Assembly: GCF_008831285.2 (NCBI RefSeq)
Contig: NW_022204922.1
Coordinates: 1-24,377 of the forward strand
Direction of reading: 5' to 3'
Origin: Nymphaea colorata
Taxonomy: Eukaryota > Streptophyta > Magnoliopsida > Nymphaeales > Nymphaeaceae
DNA length: 24,377 nucleotides
In this document: positions 1-8,328 of the stretch, in pieces
Numbering within the stretch: position 1 is the first letter of the stretch
How the letters are laid out: each line of letters starts with the position of its first letter
Notes under the pieces: model-generated
Told to the model about the DNA's origin: nothing
Database searches by the model: none
What the model saw: the letters and a program-made list of their open reading frames with translations, nothing else
Program-made: the position numbers and the translations under genes

Positions 1-979
1 GTAGATCGAAATCACAAGTTCGTATGAAAATGAATGAGATTCGAGTGATTCATTTGGTGTCTTATGGTTTACCTAATGTGTTTCACTAGTTGTTACATTT
101 ATAATGATTCTTAATACGGATGTCCTCAAATCTGTGATTCAATTGGTGTCATATAGTTAACCTAATGTGTTTCACTTGTAATTTAATTGAATGTGCTTAA
201 CAAGTGAATTAGGTTAACAATAAGGCACCAAATGAATCACTCAAATCTCATTCATTTTCATGCAAGCCTGTGATTTCAATCTACTAAATCATTTAACATG
301 GATATAACAATAAGTCAAGTACATTCAATAAAGTATGCGTGATCATATGAATCACTTAAATCTGACTCGTATTGGTACGACTATAGTGCACGATCTAAAG
401 GATTGAAATTACTAGTTCGTATCAATACAAGTGCGATTTAAGTGATTCAAATGATCACACATACTAAATTGAATGTGCTTAACTTATTGTTACATCCATG
501 TTGCTTGATTAAGTGAACTGAAATCACAAGTTTGTATGAAAATGAATGTGATTCGAGTGATTCATTTGGTGCCTTATAGTTAACCTAACGTGTTTCACCT
601 GTTATTACATCCATGATCAATGATTTAAATAATTAAAACTCTCAAGTTTATATGAATATAAAGGAGACCTACGCATTAGTTTGATCCTTTCTAGTTTGTA
701 CGATAAGTTAAACATGTTGTTACATCTATAGTGATCGATGCACAAGTTCACATCAATACGAGTGGGATTTAAGTGCTTCAATTGATCACGCATATTTAAT
801 TGAATGTTACATTTATATTAAATGATTTAGTAAATTCAAATCTTAGGTTTATATGAAAATGAATGGATTCGAGTGATTCATTTTGTGTCTTACAGGTAAC
901 TTAATGTGTTTCACTTGTTATTACATACATTTGATCACTTATGTTAATCGAGAGATTATGTGATTCATTTTACTTGTTC
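1..979 (-). repeat. Inverted-orientation array segment (left end)
   Basis: This segment reads as the reverse complement of HOR phase 7858 down to about 6864. Position 1 (GTAGATCGAAATCAC) pairs with GTGATTTCGATCTAC near 7858, and position 979 pairs with about 6864. Monomer order and type match on the minus strand. The 180-bp module that is inverted inside forward HORs therefore lies in the forward sense here, at about 200-379. It has more small indels and substitutions than the forward copies, for example AATCTGTGATTCAATTGG at about 129-146. The segment starts before the window, so its full extent is unknown. Confidence 0.9.
200..379 (+). repeat. B-A module in forward sense inside the inverted left segment
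   Basis: It reads ACAAGTGAATTAGGTTAAC to CTCGTATTGGTACGA, the reverse complement of 1195-1372. Its orientation relative to its neighbours is the same as in every HOR, so the whole segment 1-979 was inverted after the module had formed. Confidence 0.88.
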
Positions 980-1040
980 TATACGTATGTAACAAATTGT
1001 TACGCACATTCAATTAAATATAAGTTATCAAATGTGTAAG
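980..1040 (+). repeat. Short forward E-type island inside the inversion boundary
   Basis: About 60 bp beginning TATACGTATGTAACAAATTG match the E monomer at 6802-6862 in forward orientation, although the sequence on both sides (1-979 and 1041-1115) is reverse-complement. The left flank would predict the reverse complement of this same stretch, so the E piece appears flipped in place. It ends in AAATGTGTAAG, slightly shorter than AAATGTATGTAAG in the forward HOR. Confidence 0.8.
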
Positions 1041-1115
1041 GAATTGAAATCACAAGTTCGTATCAATACGAGTGGGTTTTAAGTGATTCATTTTATCACA
1101 CATATGTAATTGAAT
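1041..1115 (-). repeat. Inverted B-type fragment at the orientation switch
   Basis: This stretch is the reverse complement of B-monomer sequence at about 6138-6215. GAATTGAAATCACAAG pairs with CTTGTGATTTCAATTC at 6200-6215. A simple inversion would have continued to the monomers before 6802, so about 590 bp (6216-6801 equivalent) is missing here. The switch to forward HOR sequence occurs at about 1116 within the shared word ATTGAATGTGATCA. Confidence 0.8.
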
Positions 1116-4100
1116 GTGATCATTTGAATCACTTAAATCGCACTTGTATTGATACGAACTTGTAATTTCAATCCTTTAGATCGTGCACTATAGTCGTACC
1201 AATACGAGTCAGATTTAAGTGATTCATATGATCATGCATACTTTATTGAATGTACTTGACTTATTGTTATATCATGTTAAATGATTTGTAGATTGAAATC
1301 ACAGGCTTGCATGAAAATGAATGAGATTTGAGTGATTCATTTGGTGCCCTATTGTTAACCTAATTCACTTGTTAAGCACATTCAATTAAATTACAAGTGA
1401 AACACATTAGGTTAACTATATGACACAAATGAATCACTTGTTAAGGACATCTGTATTAAGAATCATTATAAATGTAACAACTAGTGAAACACATTAGGTA
1501 AACCAAAGACACAAATGAATCACTCGAATCTCATTCATTTTCATACAAACTTGTGATTTCGATCTACTAAATCATTTATATAGATGTAACAACAAGTTAA
1601 ACACATTCAATTATGCATGCATGATTATATGAATCATTTAAATCTCACTTGTATTGGTACGAACGCGTGATTTCAATCCTTTAGATGTTCACTATAGTGT
1701 AACAACAAATTCAACTCATCGGACTAATTACACGCATCAAAGTAATGCATAGATCCCATTTGTATCCATATGAACTTGCGATTTCAATCATTTAAATCAT
1801 TCATTATAGATGTAATAACAAGTGAAATACACTAGATTAACTGTAAGGACCAACTTAATGACCTGACTCTCATTCATTTCCAAACGAACTTCTTATTTCA
1901 AGCCACTAAGTCATTCTATAGTATGTAACAAATGGCTACGCACACTCAATTAAATATATTGATCAAATATATGTAATAACAAGTGAAAATGAATCATTTA
2001 ATCTCTCAATTAAATATATGTGATCAAATATATGTAATAAAAGTGAAACATATTCGGTTACCTACAAGACACCAAATGAATCACTCAAATCTCATTCATT
2101 TCCATACAAACCTATGATTTCAATATAACTAGATTCAATATACTAAATCATTAATATAACGTAACAACAAGTTAAGCACATTAATTAAGTATGCGTGATC
2201 AAATGAATCACTTAAATCTCACTCGTATTGAGACGAGTGATTTAGTGTGCGTATGGATACAAATGAATGAGATGTAACAACATGTTCAACTTATTGAACA
2301 AACTACAAGGGATCAAACTAAACTAATCCATAGGTCTCCTTTACATCCATATAAACTTGTGAGTTTTTATCGTTTAAATCGTTGATCATAGATGTCATAA
2401 CGAGTGAAACACATTAGGTTAATTATAAGACACCAAATGAATCACTCAAATCTCATTTATTTTCACACAAACTTGTGATTTGAATTCACTTAATCTAGCA
2501 ATATGGATGTAACAACAAGTTAAGCACATTCAATTAGTATGTGTGATCATTTGAATCACTTAAATCGCACTTGTATTGATACAAACTTGTGATTTCAATC
2601 ATTTAGATCGTGCACTATAGTTGTAACAATAAATTCAACTCATCGGACTAACTACACGCATTTGTATCCACATGAACATGTGATTTCAATCATTTAAATC
2701 ATTCATTATATATGTATTCCAAACGAACTTCTGGTATCAAAGCCACTAGGTCATTCTATACGTAAGTAAGAAATGGTCACGCCAATCAATTAAATACAAG
2801 TGATCAATTATATGTAATAACAAGTGAAAATGAATCACTTATCTCTCAATTAAATATAAGTAATCAAATATATGTAATAACAAGTGAAACACATTAGGTT
2901 ACTTACAAGACACCAAATGAATCACTCCAATGTCATTCATTTTCATACAAACCTATGATTTTAGTCTACTAAATCATTTAATATAGACGTAACAACAAGT
3001 TAAGCACATTCAATTACGTATGTGTGATAAAATGAATCACTTAAATCCCACTCGTATTGATACGAACTTGTGATTTCAATTCCTTACATCGATCACCATG
3101 ATGTAAAACTAGTTCAACTTATTGAACTAACTAAAGGGATCAAACTAATGCATAGGTCTCCTTTATATCCATACAAACTTGTAAGTTTTAATCATTTAAA
3201 TCATTGATCAAAGATGTAAAACAAGTGAAACACAATAGGATAACTACAAGACACCAAATGAATCACTCGAATCTCATTCATTTTCGCACAAACTTGTGAT
3301 TTCAATCTATAAATCATTTATTATAGACGTAACAACAAGTTAAACAATTCAATTAAGTATGCATGATTATATGACTCACTTAAATCTCACTTGTATTCGT
3401 ACGAACATGTGATTTCAATCCTTTAGAACGTTCCCTATGATGTAACAACAAATTCAACTCATCGGACAAACTACACGTGTACAAATATAGTGACTTCAAC
3501 CATTTGTATCCATATAAACTTGTGATTTCAACCATTTAAATCATTCATTATAGATGAATAACAAGTGAAATACATTAATTAACTATAAGGGACCAATATA
3601 GTGACTTGACTCTCATTCATTTCCAAACGGACTTCTTTTTTCAAGCCACTAAGTCATTCTATACGTATGTAACAAATGGTTACGCACATTCAATTAAATA
3701 TAAGTTATCAAGAACAAGTAAAAATGAATCACATAATCTCTCGATTAAACATAAGTGATCAAATGTATGTAATAACAAGTGAAACACATTAAGTTACCTG
3801 TAAGACACCAAATGAATCACTCGAATCCCATTCATTTTCATATAAACCTACGATTTGAATTTACTAAATCATTTAATATAAACGTAACAACAAGTTAAGT
3901 ATATTCAATTAAATATGCGTGATCAATTGAATCACTTAAATCCCACTCGTATTGATGTGAACTTGTGCATCATCACTATAGATGTAACAACATGTTCAAC
4001 TTATCGTACAAACTAGAAAGGATCAAACTAATGCATAGGTCTCCTTTATATCCATATAAACTTGTGAGTTTTAATTATTTAAACATTGATCATGGATGTA

Positions 4101-4247
4101 ATAACATGTGAAACACGTTAGGTTAACTATAAGACACCAAATGAATCACTCGAATCACATTCATTTTCATACAAACTTGTGATTTCAGTTCACTTAATCA
4201 AGCAACATGGATGTAACAATAAGTTAAGCACATTCAATTAAGTATGT
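1116..4247 (+). repeat. HOR copy 1 (3132 bp, indel-rich)
   Basis: This is the first forward copy of the 3155-bp unit. It begins at the phase word GTGATCATTTGAATCAC that starts each copy here. It is 22 bp shorter than its neighbours because of many small losses, such as GACACAAATG for GACACCAAATG near 1416, CACGCCAATC near 2783, a 10-bp loss near 3690 and GCATCATCAC near 3967. There is also an insertion of about 15 bp near 2121-2135. It shares the T of GATCATGCATAC (1235) with copy 2, while copies 3-7 have C. The excess of indels over substitutions could reflect weak consensus quality or the age of an array edge. Confidence 0.93.
1195..1372 (-). repeat. Inverted B-A module, copy 1
   Basis: The reverse complement shows A followed by partial B (GGTTAACAATAGGGCACC, CTACTAAATCATTT, AATAAGTCAAGTACATTC). 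It has a few indels relative to later copies, for example TATATCATG for TATATCCATG near 1270. Confidence 0.87.
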
Positions 4248-4326
4248 GTGATCATTTGAATCACTTAAATCGCACTTGTATTGATACGAACTTGTAATTT
4301 CAATCCTTTAGATCGTGCACTATAGT

Positions 4327-4506
4327 CGTACCAATACGAGTCAGATTTAAGTGATTCATATGATCATGCATACTTTATTGAATGTACTTGACTTATTGTT
4401 ATATCCATGTTAAATGATTTAGTAGATTGAAATCACAGGCTTGCATGAAAATGAATGAGATTTGAGTGATTCATTTGGTGCCCTATTGTTAACATAATTC
4501 ACTTGT
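4327..4506 (-). repeat. Inverted B-A module, copy 2
   Basis: Same module as in copy 3, starting CGTACCAATACGAG. It has AACATAATTC near 4491 instead of AACCTAATTC. Confidence 0.9.
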
Positions 4507-5087
4507 TAAGCACATTCAATTAAATTACAAGTGAAACACATTAGGTTAACTATATGACACCAAATGAATCACTTGTTAAGGACATCCGTATTAAGAATCA
4601 TTATAAATTAACAACTAGTGAAACACATTAGGTAAACCATAAGACACCAAATGAATCACTCGAATCTCATTCATTTTCATACAAACTTGTGATTTCGATC
4701 TACTAAATCATTTAATATAGATGTAACAACAAGTTAAACACATTCAATTAAGCATGCATGATCATATGAATCATTTAAATCTCACTTGTATTGGTACGAA
4801 CGCGTGATTTCAATCCTTTAGATCGTTCACTATAGATGTAACAACAAATTCAACTCATCGGACTAATTACACGCATTCAAAGTAATGCATAGATCCCATT
4901 TGTATCCATATGAACTTGCGATTTCAATCATTTAAATCATTCATTATAGATGTAATAACAAGTGAAATACACTAGATTAACTGTAAGGGACCAACTTAAT
5001 GACCTGACTCTCATTCATTTCCAAACGAACTTCTTATTTCAAGCCACTAAGTCATTCTATACGTATGTAACAAATGGCTACGCACAC

Positions 5088-5191
5088 TCAATTAAATATA
5101 TTGATCAAATATATGTAATAACAAGTGAAAATGAATCATTTAATCTCTCAATTAAATATATGTGATCAAATATATGTAATAACAAGTGAAA
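5088..5191 (+). repeat. Internal direct duplication in E/E' (period about 60-61 bp)
   Basis: TCAATTAAATATA...TGATCAAATATATGTAATAACAAGTGAAA occurs at 5088-5130 and again at 5148-5191, nearly identical. The pair shows how E and E' arose, and the same pair recurs at each equivalent position of the full HORs (for example about 8243, 11398, 15928, 19081). In beta the two halves have diverged more than in delta. Confidence 0.8.
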
Positions 5192-5350
5192 CATATTAGG
5201 TTACCTACAAGACACCAAATGAATCACTCAAATCTCATTCATTTCCATACAAACCTATGATTTCAATATACTAAATCATTTAATATAGACGTAACAACAA
5301 GTTAAGCACATTCAATTAAGTATGCGTGATCAAATGAATCACTTAAATCT

Positions 5351-5401
5351 CACTCGTATGAGACGAGTGATTTAGTGTGCGTATGGATACAAATGAATGA
5401 G
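5351..5401. repeat. Altered B end with perfect 7-bp stem
   Basis: CACTCGT (5351-5357) and ACGAGTG (5363-5369) form an inverted pair with a 5-base loop (6 bases in copies 1, 3 and 7). The sequence after it, to about 5401 (GATTTAGTGTGCGTATGG and so on), does not match a normal B end. Its reverse complement resembles an A segment (CTCATTCATTT, ACTAAATCA) with an internal gap, so a small inversion is likely. The total monomer length stays 113-114 bp. Confidence 0.6.
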
Positions 5402-5751
5402 ATGTAACAACATGTTCAACTTATTGAACAAACTACAAGGGATCAAACTAAACTAATCCATAGGTCTCCTTTACATCCATATAAACTTGTGAGTTTTTAT
5501 CGTTTAAATCGTTGATCATAGATGTCATAACGAGTGAAACACATTAGGTTAATTATAAGACACCAAATGAATCACTCAAATCTCATTTATTTTCACACAA
5601 ACTTGTGATTTGAATTCACTTAATCTAGCAATATGGATGTAACAACAAGTTAAGCACATTCAATTAAGTATGTGTGATCATTTGAATCACTTAAATCGCA
5701 CTTGTATTGATACGAACTTGTGATTTCAATCATTTAGATCGTGCACTATAG

Positions 5752-5894
5752 TTGTAACAATAAATTCAACTCATCGGACTAACTACACGCGTTTGTATCC
5801 ACATGAACATGTGATTTCAATCATTTAAATCATTCATTATATATGTATTCCAAACGAACTTCTGGTATCAAAGCCACTAGGTCATTCTATACGT
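5752..5894 (+). repeat. Truncated C'-D junction in block alpha
   Basis: C' is 91 bp here because about 23 bp of its middle is missing (ACACGCGTTTGTATCC). D is 52 bp because the boundary motif ATGTATTCC runs straight into the D middle CAAACGAACTTCTGG. Every full HOR has the same breakpoints, so the deletions predate HOR amplification. Confidence 0.8.
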
Positions 5895-6004
5895 AAGTAA
5901 GAAATGGTCACGCACATTCAATTAAATACAAGTGATCAATTATATGTAATAACAAGTGAAAATGAATCACTTAATCTCTCAATTAAATATAAGTGATCAA
6001 ATAT

Positions 6005-6119
6005 ATGTAATAACAAGTGAAACACATTAGGTTACTTACAAGACACCAAATGAATCACTCCAATATCATTCATTTTCATACAAACCTATGATTTTAATCT
6101 ACTAAATCATTTAATATAG
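6005..6119 (+). repeat. Reference A monomer (115 bp)
   Basis: A-type monomers are marked by GTGAAACACATTAGGTTA, AAGACACCAAATGAATCACT, TCATTCATTTTCATACAAAC and CTACTAAATCATTTA. They contain the HpaI word GTTAAC in many copies. They share their second half (AACTTGTGATTTCAATC) with B, showing that A and B are diverged forms of one ancestral monomer. Confidence 0.88.
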
Positions 6120-6234
6120 ACGTAACAACAAGTTAAGCACATTCAATTACGTATGTGTGATAAAATGAATCACTTAAATCCCACTCGTATTGATACGAAC
6201 TTGTGATTTCAATTCCTTACATCGATCACCATAG
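6120..6234 (+). repeat. Reference B monomer (115 bp)
   Basis: B-type monomers are marked by AAGTTAAGCACATTCAATTA, TGAATCACTTAAATC, CTCGTATTGATACGAACTTG and a GATCG..CACTATAG tail. They carry a short dyad, TCGTATTGATACGA (6-bp arms, 2-base loop), and in some copies the perfect 10-bp palindrome TTCGTACGAA (about 6535-6544). B monomers are also where the HOR period switch at 21394 occurs. Confidence 0.88.
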
Positions 6235-6349
6235 ATGTAAGAACTAGTTCAACTTATTGAACTAACTACAAGGGATCAAACTAATGCATAGGTCTCCTTT
6301 ATATCCATACAAACTTGTAAGTTTTAATCATTTAAATCATTGATCAAAG
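6235..6349 (+). repeat. Reference C monomer (115 bp)
   Basis: C-type monomers begin GTTCAACTTATTGAAC (with internal dyad GTTCAA..TTGAAC) and contain GGGATCAAACTAATGCATAG, GTCTCCTTTATATCC and CTTGTAAGTTTTAATCATTT. C' (6580-6693) keeps the ATTCAACTCATCGGACTAAC start but has a different middle (ACGTGTACAAATATAGTGAC). C is the third member of the A-B-C trimer. Confidence 0.87.
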
Positions 6350-6693
6350 ATGTAATAACAAGTGAAACACAATAGGTTAACTACAAGACACCAAATGAAT
6401 CACTCGAATCTCATTCATTTTCGCACAAACTTGTGATTTCAATCTACTAAATCATTTATTATAGACGTAACAACAAGTTAAACACATTCAATTAAGTATG
6501 CATGATTATATGAATCACTTAAATCTCACTTGTATTCGTACGAACATGTGATTTCAATCCTTTAGAACGTTCCCTATAGATGTAACAACAAATTCAACTC
6601 ATCGGACTAACTACACGTGTACAAATATAGTGACTTCAACCATTTGTATCCATATAAACTTGTGATTTCAACCATTTAAATCATTCATTATAG

Positions 6694-6808
6694 ATGTAAT
6701 AACAAGTGAAATACATTAGATTAACTATAAGGGACCAATATAGTGACTTGACTCTCATTCATTTCCAAACGGACTTCTTTTTTCAAGCCACTAAGTCATT
6801 CTATACGT
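6694..6808 (+). repeat. Reference D monomer (115 bp)
   Basis: D starts like A (GTGAAATACATTAGATTAAC) but diverges to AAGGGACCAATATAGTGACT, CTCTCATTCATTTCCAAACG, a T-rich tract ACTTCTTTTTTCAAGCC and CTAAGTCATTCTATACG. The poly-T tract is expanded in copies 8 and 9. D and the following E carry the longest open frames in the array, about 67 codons from GTG; these look like chance products of the repeat. Confidence 0.87.
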
Positions 6809-6918
6809 ATGTAACAAATGGTTACGCACATTCAATTAAATATAAGTTATCAAATGTATGTAAGAACAAGTAAAAATGAATCACATAATCTCTCGATTAA
6901 ACATAAGTGATCAAATGT
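6809..6918 (+). repeat. Reference E/E' composite monomer (49 + 61 bp)
   Basis: Two short units each end in a boundary motif. The first has ACGCACATTCAATTAAATAT; the second has AAAAATGAATCACATAATCT and TAAACATAAGTGATCAAATG. Together they make about one monomer length. They look like a local duplication of the last 40-odd bp of a monomer. Confidence 0.82.
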
Positions 6919-7479
6919 ATGTAATAACAAGTGAAACACATTAAGTTACCTGTAAGACACCAAATGAATCACTCGAATCCCATTCATTTTCATATAAACC
7001 TATGATTTGAATTTACTAAATCATTTAATATAAACGTAACAACAAGTTAAGTACATTCAATTAAATATGCGTGATCAATTGAATCACTTAAATCCCACTC
7101 GTATTGATGTGAACTTGTGCATCGATCACTATAGATGTAACAACATGTTCAACTTATCGTACAAACTAGAAAGGATCAAACTAATGCATAGGTCTCCTTT
7201 ATATCCATATAAACTTGTGAGTTTTAATTATTTAAATCATTGATCATGGATGTAATAACATGTGAAACACGTTAGGTTAACTATAAGACACCAAATGAAT
7301 CACTCGAATCACATTCATTTTCATACAAACTTGTGATTTCAGTTCACTTAATCAAGCAACATGGATGTAACAATAAGTTAAGCACATTCAATTAAGTATG
7401 TGTGATCATTTGAATCACTTAAATCGCACTTGTATTGATACGAACTTGTAATTTCAATCCTTTAGATCGTGCACTATAG
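6919..7479 (+). repeat. Block gamma (partial 8-mer, 561 bp)
   Basis: The order is A (6919), B shortened to 101 bp (7034), C (7135), A (7250), B (7365), after which the block is interrupted by the inverted module at 7481. The short B has lost about 14 bp around GATGTGAACTTGTGCATCG, which distinguishes gamma from alpha and beta. The expected C', D and E monomers of this block are found after the inverted module, in delta. Confidence 0.87.
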
Positions 7480-7519
7480 TCGTACCAATACGAGTCAGAT
7501 TTAAGTGATTCATATGATC
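7404..7519. repeat. Imperfect hairpin 1 within each HOR
   Basis: The left arm 7404-7443 (GATCATTTGAATCACTTAAA..., ending ATTGATACGAAC) pairs with the right arm 7482-7519 (GTACCAATACGAG...TTTAAGTGATTCATATGATC). The arms are about 40 bp with a handful of mismatches and a spacer of about 38 bp. It arises where forward B meets inverted B. The same dyad is present at each inverted module from copy 1 to copy 7. Confidence 0.82.
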
Positions 7520-7660
7520 ACGCATACTTTATTGAATGTACTTGACTTATTGTTATATCCATGTTAAATGATTTAGTAGATTGAAATCACAGGCTTGCAT
7601 GAAAATGAATGAGATTTGAGTGATTCATTTGGTGCCCTATTGTTAACCTAATTCACTTGT
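7481..7660 (-). repeat. Inverted B-A module, copy 3 (reference)
   Basis: This 180-bp segment is antiparallel to the rest of the HOR: its reverse complement reads as an A monomer followed by about 65 bp of B. It sits between gamma and delta, and A or B sequence in forward sense flanks it on both sides. That creates two imperfect hairpins (7404-7519 and 7619-7727). It is present in every 3155-type copy and absent from the 1.72-kb units. Confidence 0.92.
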
Positions 7661-7727
7661 TAAGCACATTCAATTAAATTACAAGTGAAACACATTAGGT
7701 TAACTATATGACACCAAATGAATCACT
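7619..7727. repeat. Imperfect hairpin 2 within each HOR
   Basis: The left arm 7619-7660 (AGTGATTCATTTGGTGCC...CACTTGT) pairs with the right arm 7681-7727 (ACAAGTGAAACACATTAGG...CAAATGAATCACT) around a 20-bp loop, TAAGCACATTCAATTAAATT. It arises where inverted A meets forward A. A few bulges are needed, since the right arm is about 5 bp longer. Confidence 0.82.
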
Positions 7728-8328
7728 TGTTAAGGACATCCGTATTAAGAATCATTATAAATGTAACAACTAGTGAAACACATTAGGTAAACCATAAGAC
7801 ACCAAATGAATCACTCGAATCTCATTCATTTTCATACAAACTTGTGATTTCGATCTACTAAATCATTTAATATAGATGTAACAACAAGTTAAACACATTC
7901 AATTAAGCATGCATGATCATATGAATCATTTAAATCTCACTTGTATTGGTACGAACGCGTGATTTCAATCCTTTAGATCGTTCACTATAGATGTAACAAC
8001 AAATTCAACTCATCGGACTAATTACACGCATTCAAAGTAATGCATAGATCCCATTTGTATCCATATGAACTTGCGATTTCAATCATTTAAATCATTCATT
8101 ATAGATGTAATAACAAGTGAAATACACTAGATTAACTGTAAGGGACCAACTTAATGACCTGACTCTCATTCATTTCCAAACGAACTTCTTATTTCAAGCC
8201 ACTAAGTCATTCTATACGTATGTAACAAATGGCTACGCACACTCAATTAAATATATTGATCAAATATATGTAATAACAAGTGAAAATGAATCATTTAATC
8301 TCTCAATTAAATATATGTGATCAAATAT
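7661..8328 (+). repeat. Block delta (A, B, C', D, E, E' after the inverted module)
   Basis: It opens with a mixed piece (TAAGCACATTCAATTAAATT joined to an A start at about 7681, then GTTAAGGACATCCG). It continues with A (7759), B (7876), C' (7991), D (8105), E (8220) and E' (8268), and alpha of the next stretch begins at 8329. The stretch GACATCCGTATTAAGAATC at about 7735-7753 occurs once per full HOR and is the least monomer-like sequence in the unit. Confidence 0.82.

Larger units (their letters stand above)
1..1567. repeat. Large imperfect inverted repeat at the orientation switch
   Basis: Arm 1-458 is the reverse complement of arm 1116-1567 (position 1 pairs with 1567; 458 pairs with 1116), with a spacer of about 657 bp. 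The arms are similar but carry scattered indels. The spacer itself is mostly reverse-complement array sequence, so it is not a simple palindrome. Confidence 0.85.
5174..6004 (+). repeat. Block alpha (831 bp, shortened 8-mer)
   Basis: Described in copy 2. The order is A (5174), B with an altered end (5289), C (5402), A (5522), B (5637), truncated C' (5752), truncated D (5843), E (5895), E' (5944). It is collinear with beta but about 83 bp shorter. About 23 bp is lost from C' and about 62 bp from D, where ATGTATTCCAAACGAAC joins the boundary motif straight to the middle of D. Equivalent blocks recur in every full HOR. Confidence 0.88.
6005..6918 (+). repeat. Block beta (914 bp, most regular 8-mer)
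   Basis: The cleanest example of the middle repeat level. Boundary motifs stand at 6005, 6120, 6235, 6350, 6465, 6580, 6694, 6809 and 6858, with the next block starting at 6919. Steps are 115, 115, 115, 115, 115, 114, 115, 49 and 61 bp. The order is A-B-C-A-B-C'-D-E-E'. The first six monomers are two rounds of an A-B-C trimer of about 345 bp, so a trimeric level lies beneath the 914-bp level. Confidence 0.9.
4248..7401 (+). repeat. HOR copy 2 (3154 bp)
   Basis: A full-length copy in the standard order: end of block gamma and inverted module (4327-4506), delta block, then alpha (5174-6004), beta (6005-6918) and gamma (6919 on). Differences from copy 3 seen by eye include T for C at 4367, a lost GT before AACAACTAG near 4609, and CGTATGAGACG at 5355-5365 where copy 3 has CGTATTGAGACG. 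Otherwise it is nearly identical, which indicates recent amplification or homogenisation. Confidence 0.96.

Noticed and set aside
1-1567. Foldback transposon or MITE
   Set aside because: The inverted arms consist of ordinary satellite monomers, no target-site duplication is visible, and the spacer is array sequence too.
4962-5165. Recurrent open frame of 64-67 codons (also at 8117, 11273, 14428, 15802, 18955, 20699)
   Set aside because: It starts with GTG inside the D monomer and repeats only because the monomer repeats. It has no usable eukaryotic start context, no domain or signal, and its frame is destroyed by ordinary monomer variation (truncated D at 5843, altered copy at 14428). It is an accident of satellite sequence.
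6120-6234. CENP-B box
   Set aside because: I looked for a TTCG....A..CGGG pattern. TTCG occurs in B-type monomers, but no CGGG follows at the required distance.
6005-6918. Telomere-like TTAGG words (CATTAGGTTA)
   Set aside because: They occur once per A monomer and never in tandem, so they are not telomeric repeats.
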